Origin: Lactiplantibacillus daoliensis
Lineage (GTDB): Bacteria > Bacillota > Bacilli > Lactobacillales > Lactobacillaceae
Direction of reading: 5' to 3'
Assembly (NCBI RefSeq): GCF_005405005.1
Contig: NZ_BJDH01000008.1
Location: forward strand, 78,159 to 142,158
Length of the DNA: 64,000 bases
Every line of letters starts with the position of its first letter. The stretch's first letter is position 1. Below, piece after piece: positions 45,989-55,718 of this stretch. The notes beneath the pieces are model-generated. The model was not told the DNA's origin. It saw nothing but the letters and a program-made list of their open reading frames with translations, and made no database searches. The translations under genes and the position numbers were made by a program.

Positions 45989-48487
45989 TTAGCCGTGATT
46001 AACCTTTTTAGCCTTTCGCGCGGGAACCGTAAAGTTCTCTACAAAATCGGCCATTGTTAATTTTTCAGCACGCATCAAACTTTCTAACGCATCCGCAGTC
46101 CATTCGCTTGGCATTCGGGCACTGAGCTTTTCAGCCAAGCAATCAATTTTTCTAACTAACTCTTCAACCTTGGTCGCAGTCAGAACTCGCGTCGCTCTAA
46201 TCAGATTGGTTGGCAACGTCAGCGTTCGCTTGGTCTGTACCAGGACGAGTTGCGCCGAAGCGTCACCATATTCGGCTTGATACCACTCAATCGCAGCTTG
46301 CGTCATCACTGCACCACCTACTGGATCATCCGGTAAATTAATCTGAAAGACAATATCCTGTTTCAGGCCACGCCACAATTCTGAAGGCTCAGCAATCATT
46401 TCCACAGTTGGCCGAGTCGTTTCAAAACCAACCAACATCCCAACCCAAGCCAGCGCACGCTGAAAATCTTCAGTCAAAAAGTCCGCCTTAACATCTAATG
46501 GCATCACCCGTGCTTCGAAATAAATGGCTAAATCATTGCCGTTATCAAAATTCAATGCTTCTAAATAGGCTTTGAGCCGCTTGCCCGTCGTTAACTCAGG
46601 CCGAGGCACTGGCAAATACGCAACTCCAGCTGGACGTAAATAAGCTGGATTTTCACGGTAGGCTTGTTTTTGGATAACTAACGCCTTTGCCGGATCAATC
46701 TGATACTGATAAGTTGCCTGCTGTTCAAGCGTTGCGGCGGTTGGCTGGGCCACCTCACTAATTAAAGTAGCCGCCTCTTGAAACTTACCGGCCAAAGCCA
46801 GTTGATTTGCTTGGCGAATCTGTGCAGCTTGAGCGGCTTTTATCGAACAATAGGCAACCGATTTGATCTGGCGGTAATTATAATTGATGTTTTCATGATA
46901 AATTGCGCGCCAACGTGGATCTCTCGTCAGAACTGCCTTAATCAACTGATTCAACTTAATCGTGATGTCGGAAGCCGTCCGACTCGTCTTTTTGATAGCA
47001 GTTCCTAATTTCTGTGAAAACTGCAATTGCGCGCGTGTCTGAGGACTAAATAGTTCCTGAATCTCTGGCATCACTGTCAACGCTTGTAACTGATCACCTA
47101 ACAGGAACACTAATGAACTATCCGCGCCAGAACGGACAGTACGCCCAAGCCCAGCTTCAATTAACTCCACAATAGTCCTAATCTTGGCCCGTGCCCCTGG
47201 ATCTCGTTGTAACGCAATGCGGTCCGCTAACCGATTAGGATTTGGTAACCCATCCAAGACAAGGCAGTGACTGGCAGCACCACGCAAATCTAAGTGACGA
47301 TAGCCATCAATGACGACTGCCATCATCAATTTAGTCCCAGTTAAATCGGCCATCAGTTCCTTCTGATCAGTCGATTGATAAACCTTCGCTCCCATTTTTT
47401 GCCAAATAATTGCAGCCTCATCAGTTGGCACAATAATCACCAAGTTGGTTGTCAGCAAGCCACTTTCAAATAAGTATTTTAAATAACTACGCATTCGTGA
47501 ATCATTAAGTTGGATATCAAATTGTTGCGGCGTAATAATCAACTTTTCACCAGCGTCGCCCGTTGATCTGACTTCGATTGGTGCCAAGAGACTACTGGGA
47601 GACAATCCCCATTGTTGAACTAAATCCGTCCCAGTAGTCAAACTGGTCACCAAAAACAAGCGCCGTACCGCTTCGTTTAATACCGGCAACTGCTCAATCG
47701 GTAATTGTCGTGGTTGAAATTCAATGCCTGCTTGATCAATGTAGCACTCCACATTAGCGAGATTTTGAATCCATGCTGGCGGTGCCACTGGTCCTGCCAA
47801 AATACGTGCCTGATACTTAGCCAGTGTCCAATAAGGCACGGATAACGCTACCGCTGCCGAGACCGCTTTCCGCAACGCCTGCCACATAATCGGTGATTGC
47901 GTCTGAGGTTCATTTTCAAACCAAGTTAACAAGTGTTCATACCATTCCGGATATTTCTCCCGATCGATCCGCCAAGTCATAGCAGTCTGCAATTGGCGTA
48001 AACAGGCTGGGGCATCATCGACGACCAACATGGCAACTTTTTCTAATACCGGCATGGTAAAAATTGATTTTGGTGCCACAATTTGATCAATCGTCGTGAC
48101 AATAATCCGATTGGCCGCTGGCTGTACATCGTCTTTCACAGCAACTTCGATGTACTCTGTCACCGGTAAATTATGATGCTTAGCAGTCTCCACCACATTC
48201 TGCGCCTGCCGCGCATCCGCACAGACATATACAACTGGCGTTGCGCCTCGGTTCAATTCAGATTGCAAAGCTAACAAACCAACCAAAGCCTTGCCAACTC
48301 CTGAACCCATCACCGTTACCAAATCTCGTTCATCACGGCGTTGAGACCACTGCCGTAAACTGGCTCGTTGGCTTCCTCTCAAATACTCATATCCAGCATC
48401 ATGGATCAACTCATCAAAAAGCACGTCTGGTTGTACTGCATGAATAGATTGTGCAGGTGTTAACCGAACCGCATCTAAAAAATCCAT
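45989..48487 (-). CDS. SF2 helicase-like protein with altered Walker motifs
   Basis: 832 residues. The frame matches a DEAD/DEAH-like helicase family: an N-terminal domain (PDVLFDELIHDAGYEYLRGS, QRRDERDLV), then motif I, motif II and motif VI (GLGRTVRSGADSSLVFLLG). Motif I reads MGSGVGKA: Lys66 is kept but the following Thr/Ser that binds magnesium is Ala67. Motif II reads VVDDAPA where relatives have DDAHA. So ATP turnover is doubtful. The C-terminal third is helical and unassigned. I take the ATG ten bases after GAGGGGAG. It is a single gene with its own terminator. Related helicases occur alone and near defence genes; a defence role here is only a possibility. Confidence 0.85.
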   Translation of the reverse strand: MDFLDAVRLTPAQSIHAVQPDVLFDELIHDAGYEYLRGSQRASLRQWSQRRDERDLVTVMGSGVGKALVGLLALQSELNRGATPVVYVCADARQAQNVVETAKHHNLPVTEYIEVAVKDDVQPAANRIIVTTIDQIVAPKSIFTMPVLEKVAMLVVDDAPACLRQLQTAMTWRIDREKYPEWYEHLLTWFENEPQTQSPIMWQALRKAVSAAVALSVPYWTLAKYQARILAGPVAPPAWIQNLANVECYIDQAGIEFQPRQLPIEQLPVLNEAVRRLFLVTSLTTGTDLVQQWGLSPSSLLAPIEVRSTGDAGEKLIITPQQFDIQLNDSRMRSYLKYLFESGLLTTNLVIIVPTDEAAIIWQKMGAKVYQSTDQKELMADLTGTKLMMAVVIDGYRHLDLRGAASHCLVLDGLPNPNRLADRIALQRDPGARAKIRTIVELIEAGLGRTVRSGADSSLVFLLGDQLQALTVMPEIQELFSPQTRAQLQFSQKLGTAIKKTSRTASDITIKLNQLIKAVLTRDPRWRAIYHENINYNYRQIKSVAYCSIKAAQAAQIRQANQLALAGKFQEAATLISEVAQPTAATLEQQATYQYQIDPAKALVIQKQAYRENPAYLRPAGVAYLPVPRPELTTGKRLKAYLEALNFDNGNDLAIYFEARVMPLDVKADFLTEDFQRALAWVGMLVGFETTRPTVEMIAEPSELWRGLKQDIVFQINLPDDPVGGAVMTQAAIEWYQAEYGDASAQLVLVQTKRTLTLPTNLIRATRVLTATKVEELVRKIDCLAEKLSARMPSEWTADALESLMRAEKLTMADFVENFTVPARKAKKVNHG

Positions 48488-48648
48488 TCTGACCACGCTC
48501 CCCTCAATTCAATGATGTCAACAACTCACTTCGTTTAAACTCAGCTAATGATTCAAATAACAATTGCATTAAAAATGACACTGTCAGAAATTATTTATTA
48601 TAAATAATGTTTTATTTATAACGTCAATGTCATATAATAGTCCTAAGT

Positions 48649-48693
48649 AAAAAAACGAGATTAACAAGTCTCAGTTGAGCCTTGCTACCTCGT
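48649..48693 (-). terminator. Terminator downstream of the 120-residue ORF
   Basis: On the minus strand ACGAG...CTCGT (48655-48659 with 48689-48693) encloses an AAGGCTCA/TGAGACTT hairpin and is followed by seven T. It supports transcription of the ORF at 48762. Confidence 0.6.
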
Positions 48694-48761
48694 CTCTTGC
48701 GTAACTCGAGAGCTCCGAACTCCGAGATACAGCGTAACTTATGTGAAAAGATTGATAACGC

Positions 48762-49124
48762 TCAATCGTGATGTGCCAGTAACGTTTCTTCCATTAAGGT
48801 GATTAAGCCACTGAAAGCAAGTAACGTTGCCCCGTCATCTGATAAATCGGTTGCAGCAGTCGGAATTACATCAGTCAATGATGAACGATTATTATGGTCA
48901 CTATCCTGATTAGAATTAACACGCCCAGTGTAAGAATCAGGTGTTTCCATAGCGCTCATCTTTGGTTGGTGTTTTTTTGTGTCTACAGGCCGATCAGCCC
49001 CACCAGATTTACGGATAGTGTCTTTATCCTTATAGTCGAAGTTTGAGTTACTGGCTTCTTCATTAATAGCCACTTTGCTCTTATCACCACCTCCTTCAAT
49101 CCTTATCACCGATCGTCCAATCAA
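48762..49124 (-). CDS. Hydrophilic protein of unknown function, start uncertain
   Basis: Up to 120 residues from a TTG at 49124. A perfect AAGGAGG lies inside the frame at 49090-49096, but no in-frame start is well spaced to it; GTG 16 bases later (VAINEEASNS) is possible. The product is polar (Asp, Asn, Ser, Lys), without signal or membrane span, with a mildly hydrophobic C-terminus (LLAFSGLITLMEETLLAHHD). A terminator follows, so some transcript is likely. Family not recognised; it may be a remnant. Confidence 0.4.
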   Translation of the reverse strand: MIGRSVIRIEGGGDKSKVAINEEASNSNFDYKDKDTIRKSGGADRPVDTKKHQPKMSAMETPDSYTGRVNSNQDSDHNNRSSLTDVIPTAATDLSDDGATLLAFSGLITLMEETLLAHHD

Positions 49125-49972
49125 TGATTGTGAATTATAATGATAACAAGCTTTATTTAAATACTAATCGGTGGTCACTTCACCCTTATGGTCAAGTATC
49201 TCCGATTCTCCCCGCTAAAAGTCAAAGGATTCTTAGTCATCCCCGTCATAAGAATCCTTTTCGTCTAACAATTAACCCCTAAATATCGGCTATTGCATCG
49301 AGCACTAACTAAAACTCTCACAAGCGAGGTTAGTACTTGACCGACGATCGTAATTTTCCCTATGTGCCCGCAGCGTAGACTAAATCATAATCAGGCTTGA
49401 AAATGGCCATTTTCGATTACACTGGTTACTATCAAACGAATAATGATAGTAACAGTGACCTCAATTACTTATCTACACCTCACATTTTAACTGAATAAAT
49501 AAAAATGTAAATAGGCCTAACGGCGGCGCTACGCGTTTTTTAAGGACATTTCACGAATGAATATAAGATACAGTAATACCGGTTTAAATAACGTTAATAC
49601 TATGAACGATTAATTATCAGTTATTTTTGCGACTATGGTTAGTTGATTAATGATTACTAAATATAGACCAATGTGTTTAACATCATTCGCATACGTTATC
49701 CCTTTAACGATTAGCGCGGTTAATTTGGACTAGATATATTTATTTGCACATTTCAAAAAAACTTTATCAATCGATAATTGAACAATCAGTGTCATACTGT
49801 GTACTATTTATATCTGTATGTTAATTAACCTAACTAAACTAATTCTTATAAGTAAATATTTGATTAAAATTCAACATTTTTTTCTTACGGACGTCATTTC
49901 CCCCCTGAAACTACCATTCCTCAGCCAAACAGCTTATAATTAATGCATCACAATTAAAAGGTGGGAAGGGTT
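49125..49972. other. AT-rich intergenic region with palindromes
   Basis: About 850 bases without a supported gene. GAAAATGGCCATTTTC (49399-49414) is a perfect 16-base palindrome, and GTTACTATCA/TGATAGTAAC (49425-49434 with 49444-49453) is a perfect 10-base inverted repeat eleven bases further on. Together they could be operators. The rest looks unstructured. Confidence 0.5.
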
Positions 49973-50206
49973 ATGCAAGAAGGATACTTGGAACAACGCT
50001 TAATCGGCCAGCGCTTCACGCTCAAACGGGCAGACCTAACTGACGGCGTCACGTTTTTTGGCATCTTTTACCATATCCATGCAGCGACACCGTTACACGT
50101 TGGGGACTTAGTCGAAATCGTGCAAGCCGATGCGCACGGCTTAACGGTCACGGTAGTTGCGCCTCATCAACAGGGGGAATTGCATCATGATCACATTAAT
50201 CGTTAG
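49973..50206 (+). CDS. Short NfeD-like OB-fold protein
   Basis: 77 residues, started at the ATG eight bases after AAGGTGG. The pattern GQRFTLKRADLTDGVTFFGI, then PLHVGDLVEIVQADAHGLTVTVVA, resembles the C-terminal OB-fold of NfeD proteins, which partner SPFH/stomatin proteins. The membrane and ClpP-like parts of full NfeD are absent. It overlaps the SPFH gene by 20 bases, so the two are coupled. Family assignment rests on this context and a weak pattern. Confidence 0.7.
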   Translation: MQEGYLEQRLIGQRFTLKRADLTDGVTFFGIFYHIHAATPLHVGDLVEIVQADAHGLTVTVVAPHQQGELHHDHINR

Positions 50207-51086
50207 TATCATTGTCATTTTATTAATTATTGCGGTGCTCGTTGCCTCTATTCGAATCATCACTCAGCCTAACCAGGGTGTCGTGTTGACTTTCGGGAAA
50301 TTCGAACGCGTCTTGAGTTCAGGTTTCCACTTCATCAAACCCTTTATCTCACGGGTCATTACAGTCAACACCGCTCAAACGCCGGTTGACCTGAATCAAC
50401 AAGTTGTCATCACCAAGGATAACGCTGAAATTTCTGTGAAGATTTCACTGAAATATCACGTCACCAATATTGAAGATTTCGTCTTTAAAAACGAAGATTC
50501 CGTTCGGAGTATGATTCAAGATACTCGGGCAGCTTTGCGGGGCATCATTGGGAATAAAGAATTAAACGAAGTCTTGAACGGCACGCAAGAAATCAACGCG
50601 GCGTTGTTCAAGGAAATCTCCTCAGTGACCGCGGGCTATGGGCTAAACGTTGACCGAGTCAATATTGATTCCGTTAATCCATCAGCTGATATCCAAGCTT
50701 CAATGAACAAGCTGTTACAAGCAACCCGGGAACGGGATGCGACCATTGCTACTGCTGAAGGTAAAAGTCGGTCAATTACCCTAGAAAATGAGGCCAACAA
50801 CAAGGCTTTGCTGGCAACGAACAAGGCACAAAATGAAGCCTTAGTTAACAGCGCCACCGCCAAAGCGACTGCGATTCAAACCGAAGCGGACGCCGATGCT
50901 TATCGGACTAAGATTTTGAATGAAGCCTTAAGTCAATCTTCTGAAAATTACTTTATTTTCCAAAACACTGAAGCCGTTAAAGCTTTAGCAGATGGTAGCT
51001 CAAACACTGTCGTTCTACCCAACGGAACGTTAGACAGTTTAGGCTTGATTCCTGCACTGACTAAAGTTGGCAAACTAACTAAATAA
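50187..51086 (+). CDS. SPFH/band-7 (stomatin-like) membrane protein
   Basis: 299 residues from the ATG after GGGGGA at 50173; a longer frame has no ribosome site. One N-terminal membrane span (about 4-24) is followed by the SPFH domain (about 28-190: PNQGVVLTFGKFERVLSSG, RDTRAALRGIIGNKELNEVL) and an Ala/Glu/Lys-rich coiled coil (about 185-240: ANNKALLATNKAQNEALVNS). Such proteins form membrane-bound oligomers that organise lipid domains and proteases. It is second in a two-gene unit with the NfeD-like gene. Confidence 0.93.
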   Translation: MITLIVSIIVILLIIAVLVASIRIITQPNQGVVLTFGKFERVLSSGFHFIKPFISRVITVNTAQTPVDLNQQVVITKDNAEISVKISLKYHVTNIEDFVFKNEDSVRSMIQDTRAALRGIIGNKELNEVLNGTQEINAALFKEISSVTAGYGLNVDRVNIDSVNPSADIQASMNKLLQATRERDATIATAEGKSRSITLENEANNKALLATNKAQNEALVNSATAKATAIQTEADADAYRTKILNEALSQSSENYFIFQNTEAVKALADGSSNTVVLPNGTLDSLGLIPALTKVGKLTK

Positions 51087-51112
51087 GTAATTTACCATAG
51101 TCTATTAACACT

Positions 51113-51145
51113 AGCGGCCTGAACTTGCAGTTCAGGCCGCTTTTA
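51113..51145. terminator. Terminator of the NfeD-SPFH unit
   Basis: AGCGGCCTGAACT (51113-51125) pairs perfectly with AGTTCAGGCCGCT (51129-51141) around TGC, then T; it may also act for the AraC gene on the other strand. Confidence 0.88.
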
Positions 51146-51154
51146 TATACCGTT

Positions 51155-52009
51155 TTATTTCACTATCTGGGTCGCATGTCGCCGAATAATTTTTGGTAAC
51201 TGCTGATACCTTAGCTTGAACTCCTTATTGAACTGGGCATAATTAGCAAAACCAACTTGTTCTGCAATCAACATAATTGAATTGTCAGTGGTTACTAACT
51301 GTGAATAGGCATGATCCAAGCGAATATTCGTCAAATAAGCATAAAAGGTCAATCCAAAGTGTTTCTTTATGAATCGCGACAAATAGGCCGGATTTAAATT
51401 TACCTGTGTTGCCAAATCAGTTAATGTCACTGTTTCAGTATAATGCTGCTCAATATATGTGGTAATCTTTTGAATCCGTTTAAAGTACTTTTCACTGAGA
51501 CGGCGCTCACGCACTGAACTTGGAACTTTAAAATCTGTAAAAAGGGAACGTAACAATGTCATTAACCTAGAATAAACACTTAAATAACTATATTCTTCGT
51601 GACTCGTTGCCAACTGTAGCAATTGATTTAACAGCCTAATCACGGTCCGTTTAGCATCTGGTGTCCCCATCTTGGCAGAAAAATGGACTAAATCTGCATC
51701 AGGTACTAACTCACGAATAAAACGAAATGAGATCTGCAGTACAATCCCCTTCAGCAAAGGCCCATCAAACAAAGTCGAATGCACCGAATTTGAATTAAAA
51801 ATATGAAATTGACCTGTCTCTAATATAAAGTGTCGCGTTGCATCCATCACTTTCAGCTCACCCTTGGTTAGATAAATTATTTCAAGGGCCTCATGCATAT
51901 GCGGAACAATTAAAGCATGCCCACGGTCGTAGCCACGAAAGATACGCATCGGAACATTATGATCGAAATGAACTTGTTCATGTAATTCTGAATAGTGGTC
52001 TAATTCCAC
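51155..52009 (-). CDS. AraC-family regulator of the adjacent glycan locus
   Basis: 284 residues from GTG seven bases after AGGAAG; a TTG two codons earlier is less well spaced. The N-terminus is a cupin sugar-sensing domain (about 20-110: IVPHMHEALEIIYLTKGEL, FHIFNSNSVHS). The C-terminus (about 180-284) has two helix-turn-helix units: VTLTDLATQVNLNPAYLSRF and IMLIAEQVGFANYAQFNKEF. It is divergent from the GH43-GH3-MFS-GH78 operon and should activate it. An inverted repeat CTGACA..TGTCAG lies between them. Confidence 0.92.
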   Translation of the reverse strand: MELDHYSELHEQVHFDHNVPMRIFRGYDRGHALIVPHMHEALEIIYLTKGELKVMDATRHFILETGQFHIFNSNSVHSTLFDGPLLKGIVLQISFRFIRELVPDADLVHFSAKMGTPDAKRTVIRLLNQLLQLATSHEEYSYLSVYSRLMTLLRSLFTDFKVPSSVRERRLSEKYFKRIQKITTYIEQHYTETVTLTDLATQVNLNPAYLSRFIKKHFGLTFYAYLTNIRLDHAYSQLVTTDNSIMLIAEQVGFANYAQFNKEFKLRYQQLPKIIRRHATQIVK

Positions 52010-52079
52010 AATCAATCTTCCTTCCTATCCAAAAGTCAAAATATCGATATTTATCGGTCATCAGAAGTACTGACTTAGT

Positions 52080-52093
52080 CTGACAGTTGTCAG
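52080..52093. promoter_or_regulatory. Inverted repeat between AraC gene and glycan operon
   Basis: CTGACA and TGTCAG are separated by GT, 57 bases upstream of the GH43 start: a candidate operator. Confidence 0.35.
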
Positions 52094-52114
52094 TTACAAT
52101 TACTTCCGCAAGTA

Positions 52115-52128
52115 AGAAAACGTTTACA
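52115..52128. promoter_or_regulatory. cre site upstream of the glycan operon
   Basis: AGAAAACGTTTACA matches the CcpA consensus TGWNANCGNTNWCA except the first base. Lying just before the ribosome site, it would act as a roadblock or promoter-proximal repressor site when glucose is present. Confidence 0.55.
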
Positions 52129-52149
52129 AAAAGGAAGTATTAACATCAT

Positions 52150-53445
52150 ATGAATCCAATTTTAGATCCAACCGTATGTCTGCCAGATGCTGAAGCGCGG
52201 GTGATGCCTGATCATCGCGTATACCTTTATGGCTCACATGATAATCCTGGTGACACTGAATTCTGTAGCACCAATTATGTCAGCTATTCTTCAACAGATT
52301 TAATTCATTGGCAAGCGCACGGCACAATATTTGACAGTACCAATCCAAAATACGCCGTTAACAATGGCCTAACCCTAGGCGCACCCGACTGCATCTTTAA
52401 CCACGGGCACTACTACCTCTACTACTGCATGTATGGCAACCGAATGGGGGTTGCCGTTGCCAATAGTCCTACCGGCCCCTTCAAAAACATTGGTCCAGTT
52501 ACACCAGCCGACGGACAAAGTATCGATCCAGCTGTCTTTATCGATACAGACAATCAAGCTTATTACTTTTGGGGTCAATTTAACCTCCATGGTGGCAAGC
52601 TTGCAAATGATATGAAAACTGTCATTCCTTCCAGTATTAACGATAACATTCTTAGCGAACATGAGCACGGCTTTCATGAAGGCGCTTCGATTCGAAAATT
52701 GAACAACCTTTATTACCTAATTTATACTGACATATCGCGTGGCCGCGCGACTTCCCTCGCCTATGCGACGGCAAAACATCCGTTAGGGCCGTACACCAAA
52801 CGCGGTATTATTATCGATAATACTGGCAGTGACCCTGAAAGCTGGAATAATCATGGCTCAATTGAATGGATCAACCAGCAATTATACGTTTTCTATCATC
52901 GTTCCAGCCAAAATAGTATCTATAATCGACGACTATGTATTGAGCCTTTGACCCTCCATGCCGATGGACATATTGACGAAGTCAAAATGAGCTCAACTGG
53001 TGTTGAATCTGCTCTATCCATTAATCAAACGATTAGCGTTAGTCGTCTATCAAGAATGCGCCTTAAATTACCATTTAACGCACTAATTGAGCCAATGGCG
53101 CTACATCCATCAGGAAATACTGACACCTTAGCCTATATCAAAGATGGCGATTGGGTTCAATTTGATCAAGTCAGTTTTGGAACGGGGTGCCGACAAGTTG
53201 AAGTCAACTTAGCTACCCCTAAGCCGATGCGAATTGAAGTTTGGACTGAAGGCAACCATTGCCTTGGCAGTATTTATGCCACAACGCTTACTCATGACTG
53301 GCAAACTTATCAATCCTATCAAGGTTCATTAGAACTCACTAAAGGAATCCATCAAGTTTGGCTAAAATTCTGTGCTGAACAGCATGCAGTTGGTCGCCTA
53401 GGTAATTTAAAGTCAATTCGCTTTATCGAGGAGTGTGAAAAATGA
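52150..53445 (+). CDS. GH43 arabinofuranosidase/xylosidase with CBM6-like domain
   Basis: 431 residues. The five-blade catalytic domain spans about 1-290: the base Asp is probably in LPDAEARVMP, a second acid in SIDPAVFIDTD and the acid Glu in HGFHEGASIRK, the usual D-D-E set of GH43. Residues about 300-428 resemble a CBM6-type beta sandwich (YIKDGDWVQFDQVSFG, RQVEVNLATPKPMRIEVW). No signal peptide, so it acts on imported oligosaccharides from arabinoxylan or similar chains. AAGGAAG lies 12 bases before the ATG. Its stop overlaps the GH3 start by four bases. Confidence 0.9.
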   Translation: MNPILDPTVCLPDAEARVMPDHRVYLYGSHDNPGDTEFCSTNYVSYSSTDLIHWQAHGTIFDSTNPKYAVNNGLTLGAPDCIFNHGHYYLYYCMYGNRMGVAVANSPTGPFKNIGPVTPADGQSIDPAVFIDTDNQAYYFWGQFNLHGGKLANDMKTVIPSSINDNILSEHEHGFHEGASIRKLNNLYYLIYTDISRGRATSLAYATAKHPLGPYTKRGIIIDNTGSDPESWNNHGSIEWINQQLYVFYHRSSQNSIYNRRLCIEPLTLHADGHIDEVKMSSTGVESALSINQTISVSRLSRMRLKLPFNALIEPMALHPSGNTDTLAYIKDGDWVQFDQVSFGTGCRQVEVNLATPKPMRIEVWTEGNHCLGSIYATTLTHDWQTYQSYQGSLELTKGIHQVWLKFCAEQHAVGRLGNLKSIRFIEECEK

Positions 53446-55718
53446 CAACAAATGCACAATTAGCTGATGAAATTATCAAGCAACTAACCATTGATGAAAA
53501 AGCTCAACTATTATCACAAGTGATTTGGGAAACAACTACTATCAGTCATCTCAATCCCCATTTGAGTAAATTTTTGTTAGCTGATGGACCGGCTGGAATC
53601 CGACGATTAAAAGAATACTTTGATGATGATATTTACAATACTAAGCCAAGCACCGCTTACCCTTCACCAAGTACCTACGCGAGTTCCTGGGATCCTAACC
53701 TATTGACTCAAATTGGAAAACACATCGGCGAAGAAGCACTCCAAGAAGCTGTTGATACAATGCTCGCACCAGCAATCAATCTAAAGCGAAGTCCTCTTGG
53801 TGGTCGTAATTTTGAGTATTATTCGGAAGATCCCTATTTAACTAGCACGCTTGCAACGCACTTTATTCAGGGGCTACAATCCACTGGCGTTGGGGCTTGT
53901 TTAAAACATTTTGCCCTTAATAACCAAGAAACACGTCGTATGAATCTGAATGTCGAAGTGGATGAACAGACTTTGCACGAACTCTATTTACGAGCCTTTG
54001 AAAAACCTGTTAAGGCGGGAAAGCCCAAAATGGTCATGACAGCTTACAACCAAGTCAACGGTGATTATTGCGCTAGCAATCCAGAACTATTAGACATTTT
54101 ACGGCGTACTTGGGGATTTAATGGCGTCGTTGTCACAGACTGTTTTGCGGCACATGACTTAGGCCAAGGTATTAAGCATGGACTAACCTTACAAATGCCT
54201 GGTGAAAGTAAAGAAAATATCACCAATCAGATTCAACAACTTATCACTACTCAACGACTAAAAATAACGGATTTAGACCATGCAGTCAAACGCAACATCG
54301 TTTTTGCCCTCGATGCTGCTGGTGAACGCAAGCATCGAAAAAATTATAACCGTGATGCTCACCATGACTTCGCTCGTAAAGTAGCAGAAAATAGTATGGT
54401 TTTATTAAAGAATGAAGACCAAGTCTTACCGTTCACTACTAATCAACACTTGCTAGTCGTTGGTGAATTAGCCACTCATCCTAGATTTCAAGGTGGTGGC
54501 AGCTCCCATGTCAACCCTTATCATCTAGAACAACCATTAGCGGAGCTTAAAAAAATAAATCAGCATATCACATTTGCCAAAGGCTACCAAATTGATAATC
54601 TGCATCAGACAGAATTAGTTCAACAGGCCATTGATGCAAGTGCCAATCAAGATGCAATCGTTGTCTTCGCTGGTTTACCTGATTTAATTGAATCAGAGGG
54701 GTACGATCGTGACAATCTCGACCTGCCAATCAATCAAAATCAACTTATTCAAGCAATGGTTGCAACTAAGAAACCGGTTATCGTTGTCTTAGCCACCGGT
54801 TCAGTTGTCACCATGCCTTGGCAACATAGCGTGAATGGAATTTTAGAAAGTTATCTTGGTGGTGAAGCCGGAGCAAGTGCTATTGCAAATATTTTATTTG
54901 GTAAAGTTAACCCTTCCGGTAAGTTAGCTGAGACTTTTCCTAAACAGCTTAGTGACAACCCCAGTTATTTAAATTTCCCTGGAAATCAACACACGGTCCT
55001 TTATGGTGAAGGCCGTTTTATCGGGTATAAATACTATGCCGCTACCAACAAGAATGTTGCTTTTCCATTTGGTTTTGGGTTATCGTATACGACCTTTTCC
55101 TATCAAACAACTAAACCACTGGTTAATCCAACACATACTCAAGTAACCTTTCAATTGACTAATACAGGCTCATTAGGTGGTCAAGCAGTTGCTCAAGTCT
55201 ATACTCACTTTCTCGATACAACCGTTGGTCAAGAACCACTACAATTAGCAGGATTTCAAAAAGTCTATTTAAAACCGCAACAAACTAAAGCTATCGTCAT
55301 CGATTTGGATCAACGTGTTTTCCAAACCTTCGATACCACAACACACCAATGGATTACCAATGCCGGGACTTACCACATCTACGTTGGTAACGCCAGTGAT
55401 GACTCACAATTGGCCGCCGAAATCAGTATTTATGGAGTCACAACCCCGGTCACTGCAAATAGTAATCTTAGTGATATGCTACAACAGCCTACGATGAAAG
55501 CTACACTACAACTACTATTCAAAAAGCATCCAAAGTCGGCTGAATTCTTAGCGCTAACCCAAGACAAAGACCCCTTAAAAGCTCGTTCAATGGGAGGGCT
55601 TATGACTTTTAATACTTTAAAACGTGTTGATCCAACATTAAACGATCACGTAATTAACACAATGGTACAGACAATTAATCAAAAAGGAGACCTTATCCAT
55701 GCCAATCACTCAAAATAA
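53442..55718 (+). CDS. GH3 beta-glycosidase (glucosidase/xylosidase type)
   Basis: 758 residues with the three-domain GH3 layout. The TIM-barrel domain has LADGPAGIRR, KHFALNNQETRR and the nucleophile region VVVTDCFAAHD. The alpha/beta sandwich has NSMVLLKNEDQVLPF and GGGSSHVNPY, and a C-terminal fibronectin III-like domain begins after FPFGFGLSYTTF. It removes single non-reducing sugars such as glucose or xylose in the cytosol. Translationally coupled to GH43 (ATGA overlap) and to the MFS gene (20-base overlap). Confidence 0.93.
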   Translation: MTTNAQLADEIIKQLTIDEKAQLLSQVIWETTTISHLNPHLSKFLLADGPAGIRRLKEYFDDDIYNTKPSTAYPSPSTYASSWDPNLLTQIGKHIGEEALQEAVDTMLAPAINLKRSPLGGRNFEYYSEDPYLTSTLATHFIQGLQSTGVGACLKHFALNNQETRRMNLNVEVDEQTLHELYLRAFEKPVKAGKPKMVMTAYNQVNGDYCASNPELLDILRRTWGFNGVVVTDCFAAHDLGQGIKHGLTLQMPGESKENITNQIQQLITTQRLKITDLDHAVKRNIVFALDAAGERKHRKNYNRDAHHDFARKVAENSMVLLKNEDQVLPFTTNQHLLVVGELATHPRFQGGGSSHVNPYHLEQPLAELKKINQHITFAKGYQIDNLHQTELVQQAIDASANQDAIVVFAGLPDLIESEGYDRDNLDLPINQNQLIQAMVATKKPVIVVLATGSVVTMPWQHSVNGILESYLGGEAGASAIANILFGKVNPSGKLAETFPKQLSDNPSYLNFPGNQHTVLYGEGRFIGYKYYAATNKNVAFPFGFGLSYTTFSYQTTKPLVNPTHTQVTFQLTNTGSLGGQAVAQVYTHFLDTTVGQEPLQLAGFQKVYLKPQQTKAIVIDLDQRVFQTFDTTTHQWITNAGTYHIYVGNASDDSQLAAEISIYGVTTPVTANSNLSDMLQQPTMKATLQLLFKKHPKSAEFLALTQDKDPLKARSMGGLMTFNTLKRVDPTLNDHVINTMVQTINQKGDLIHANHSK

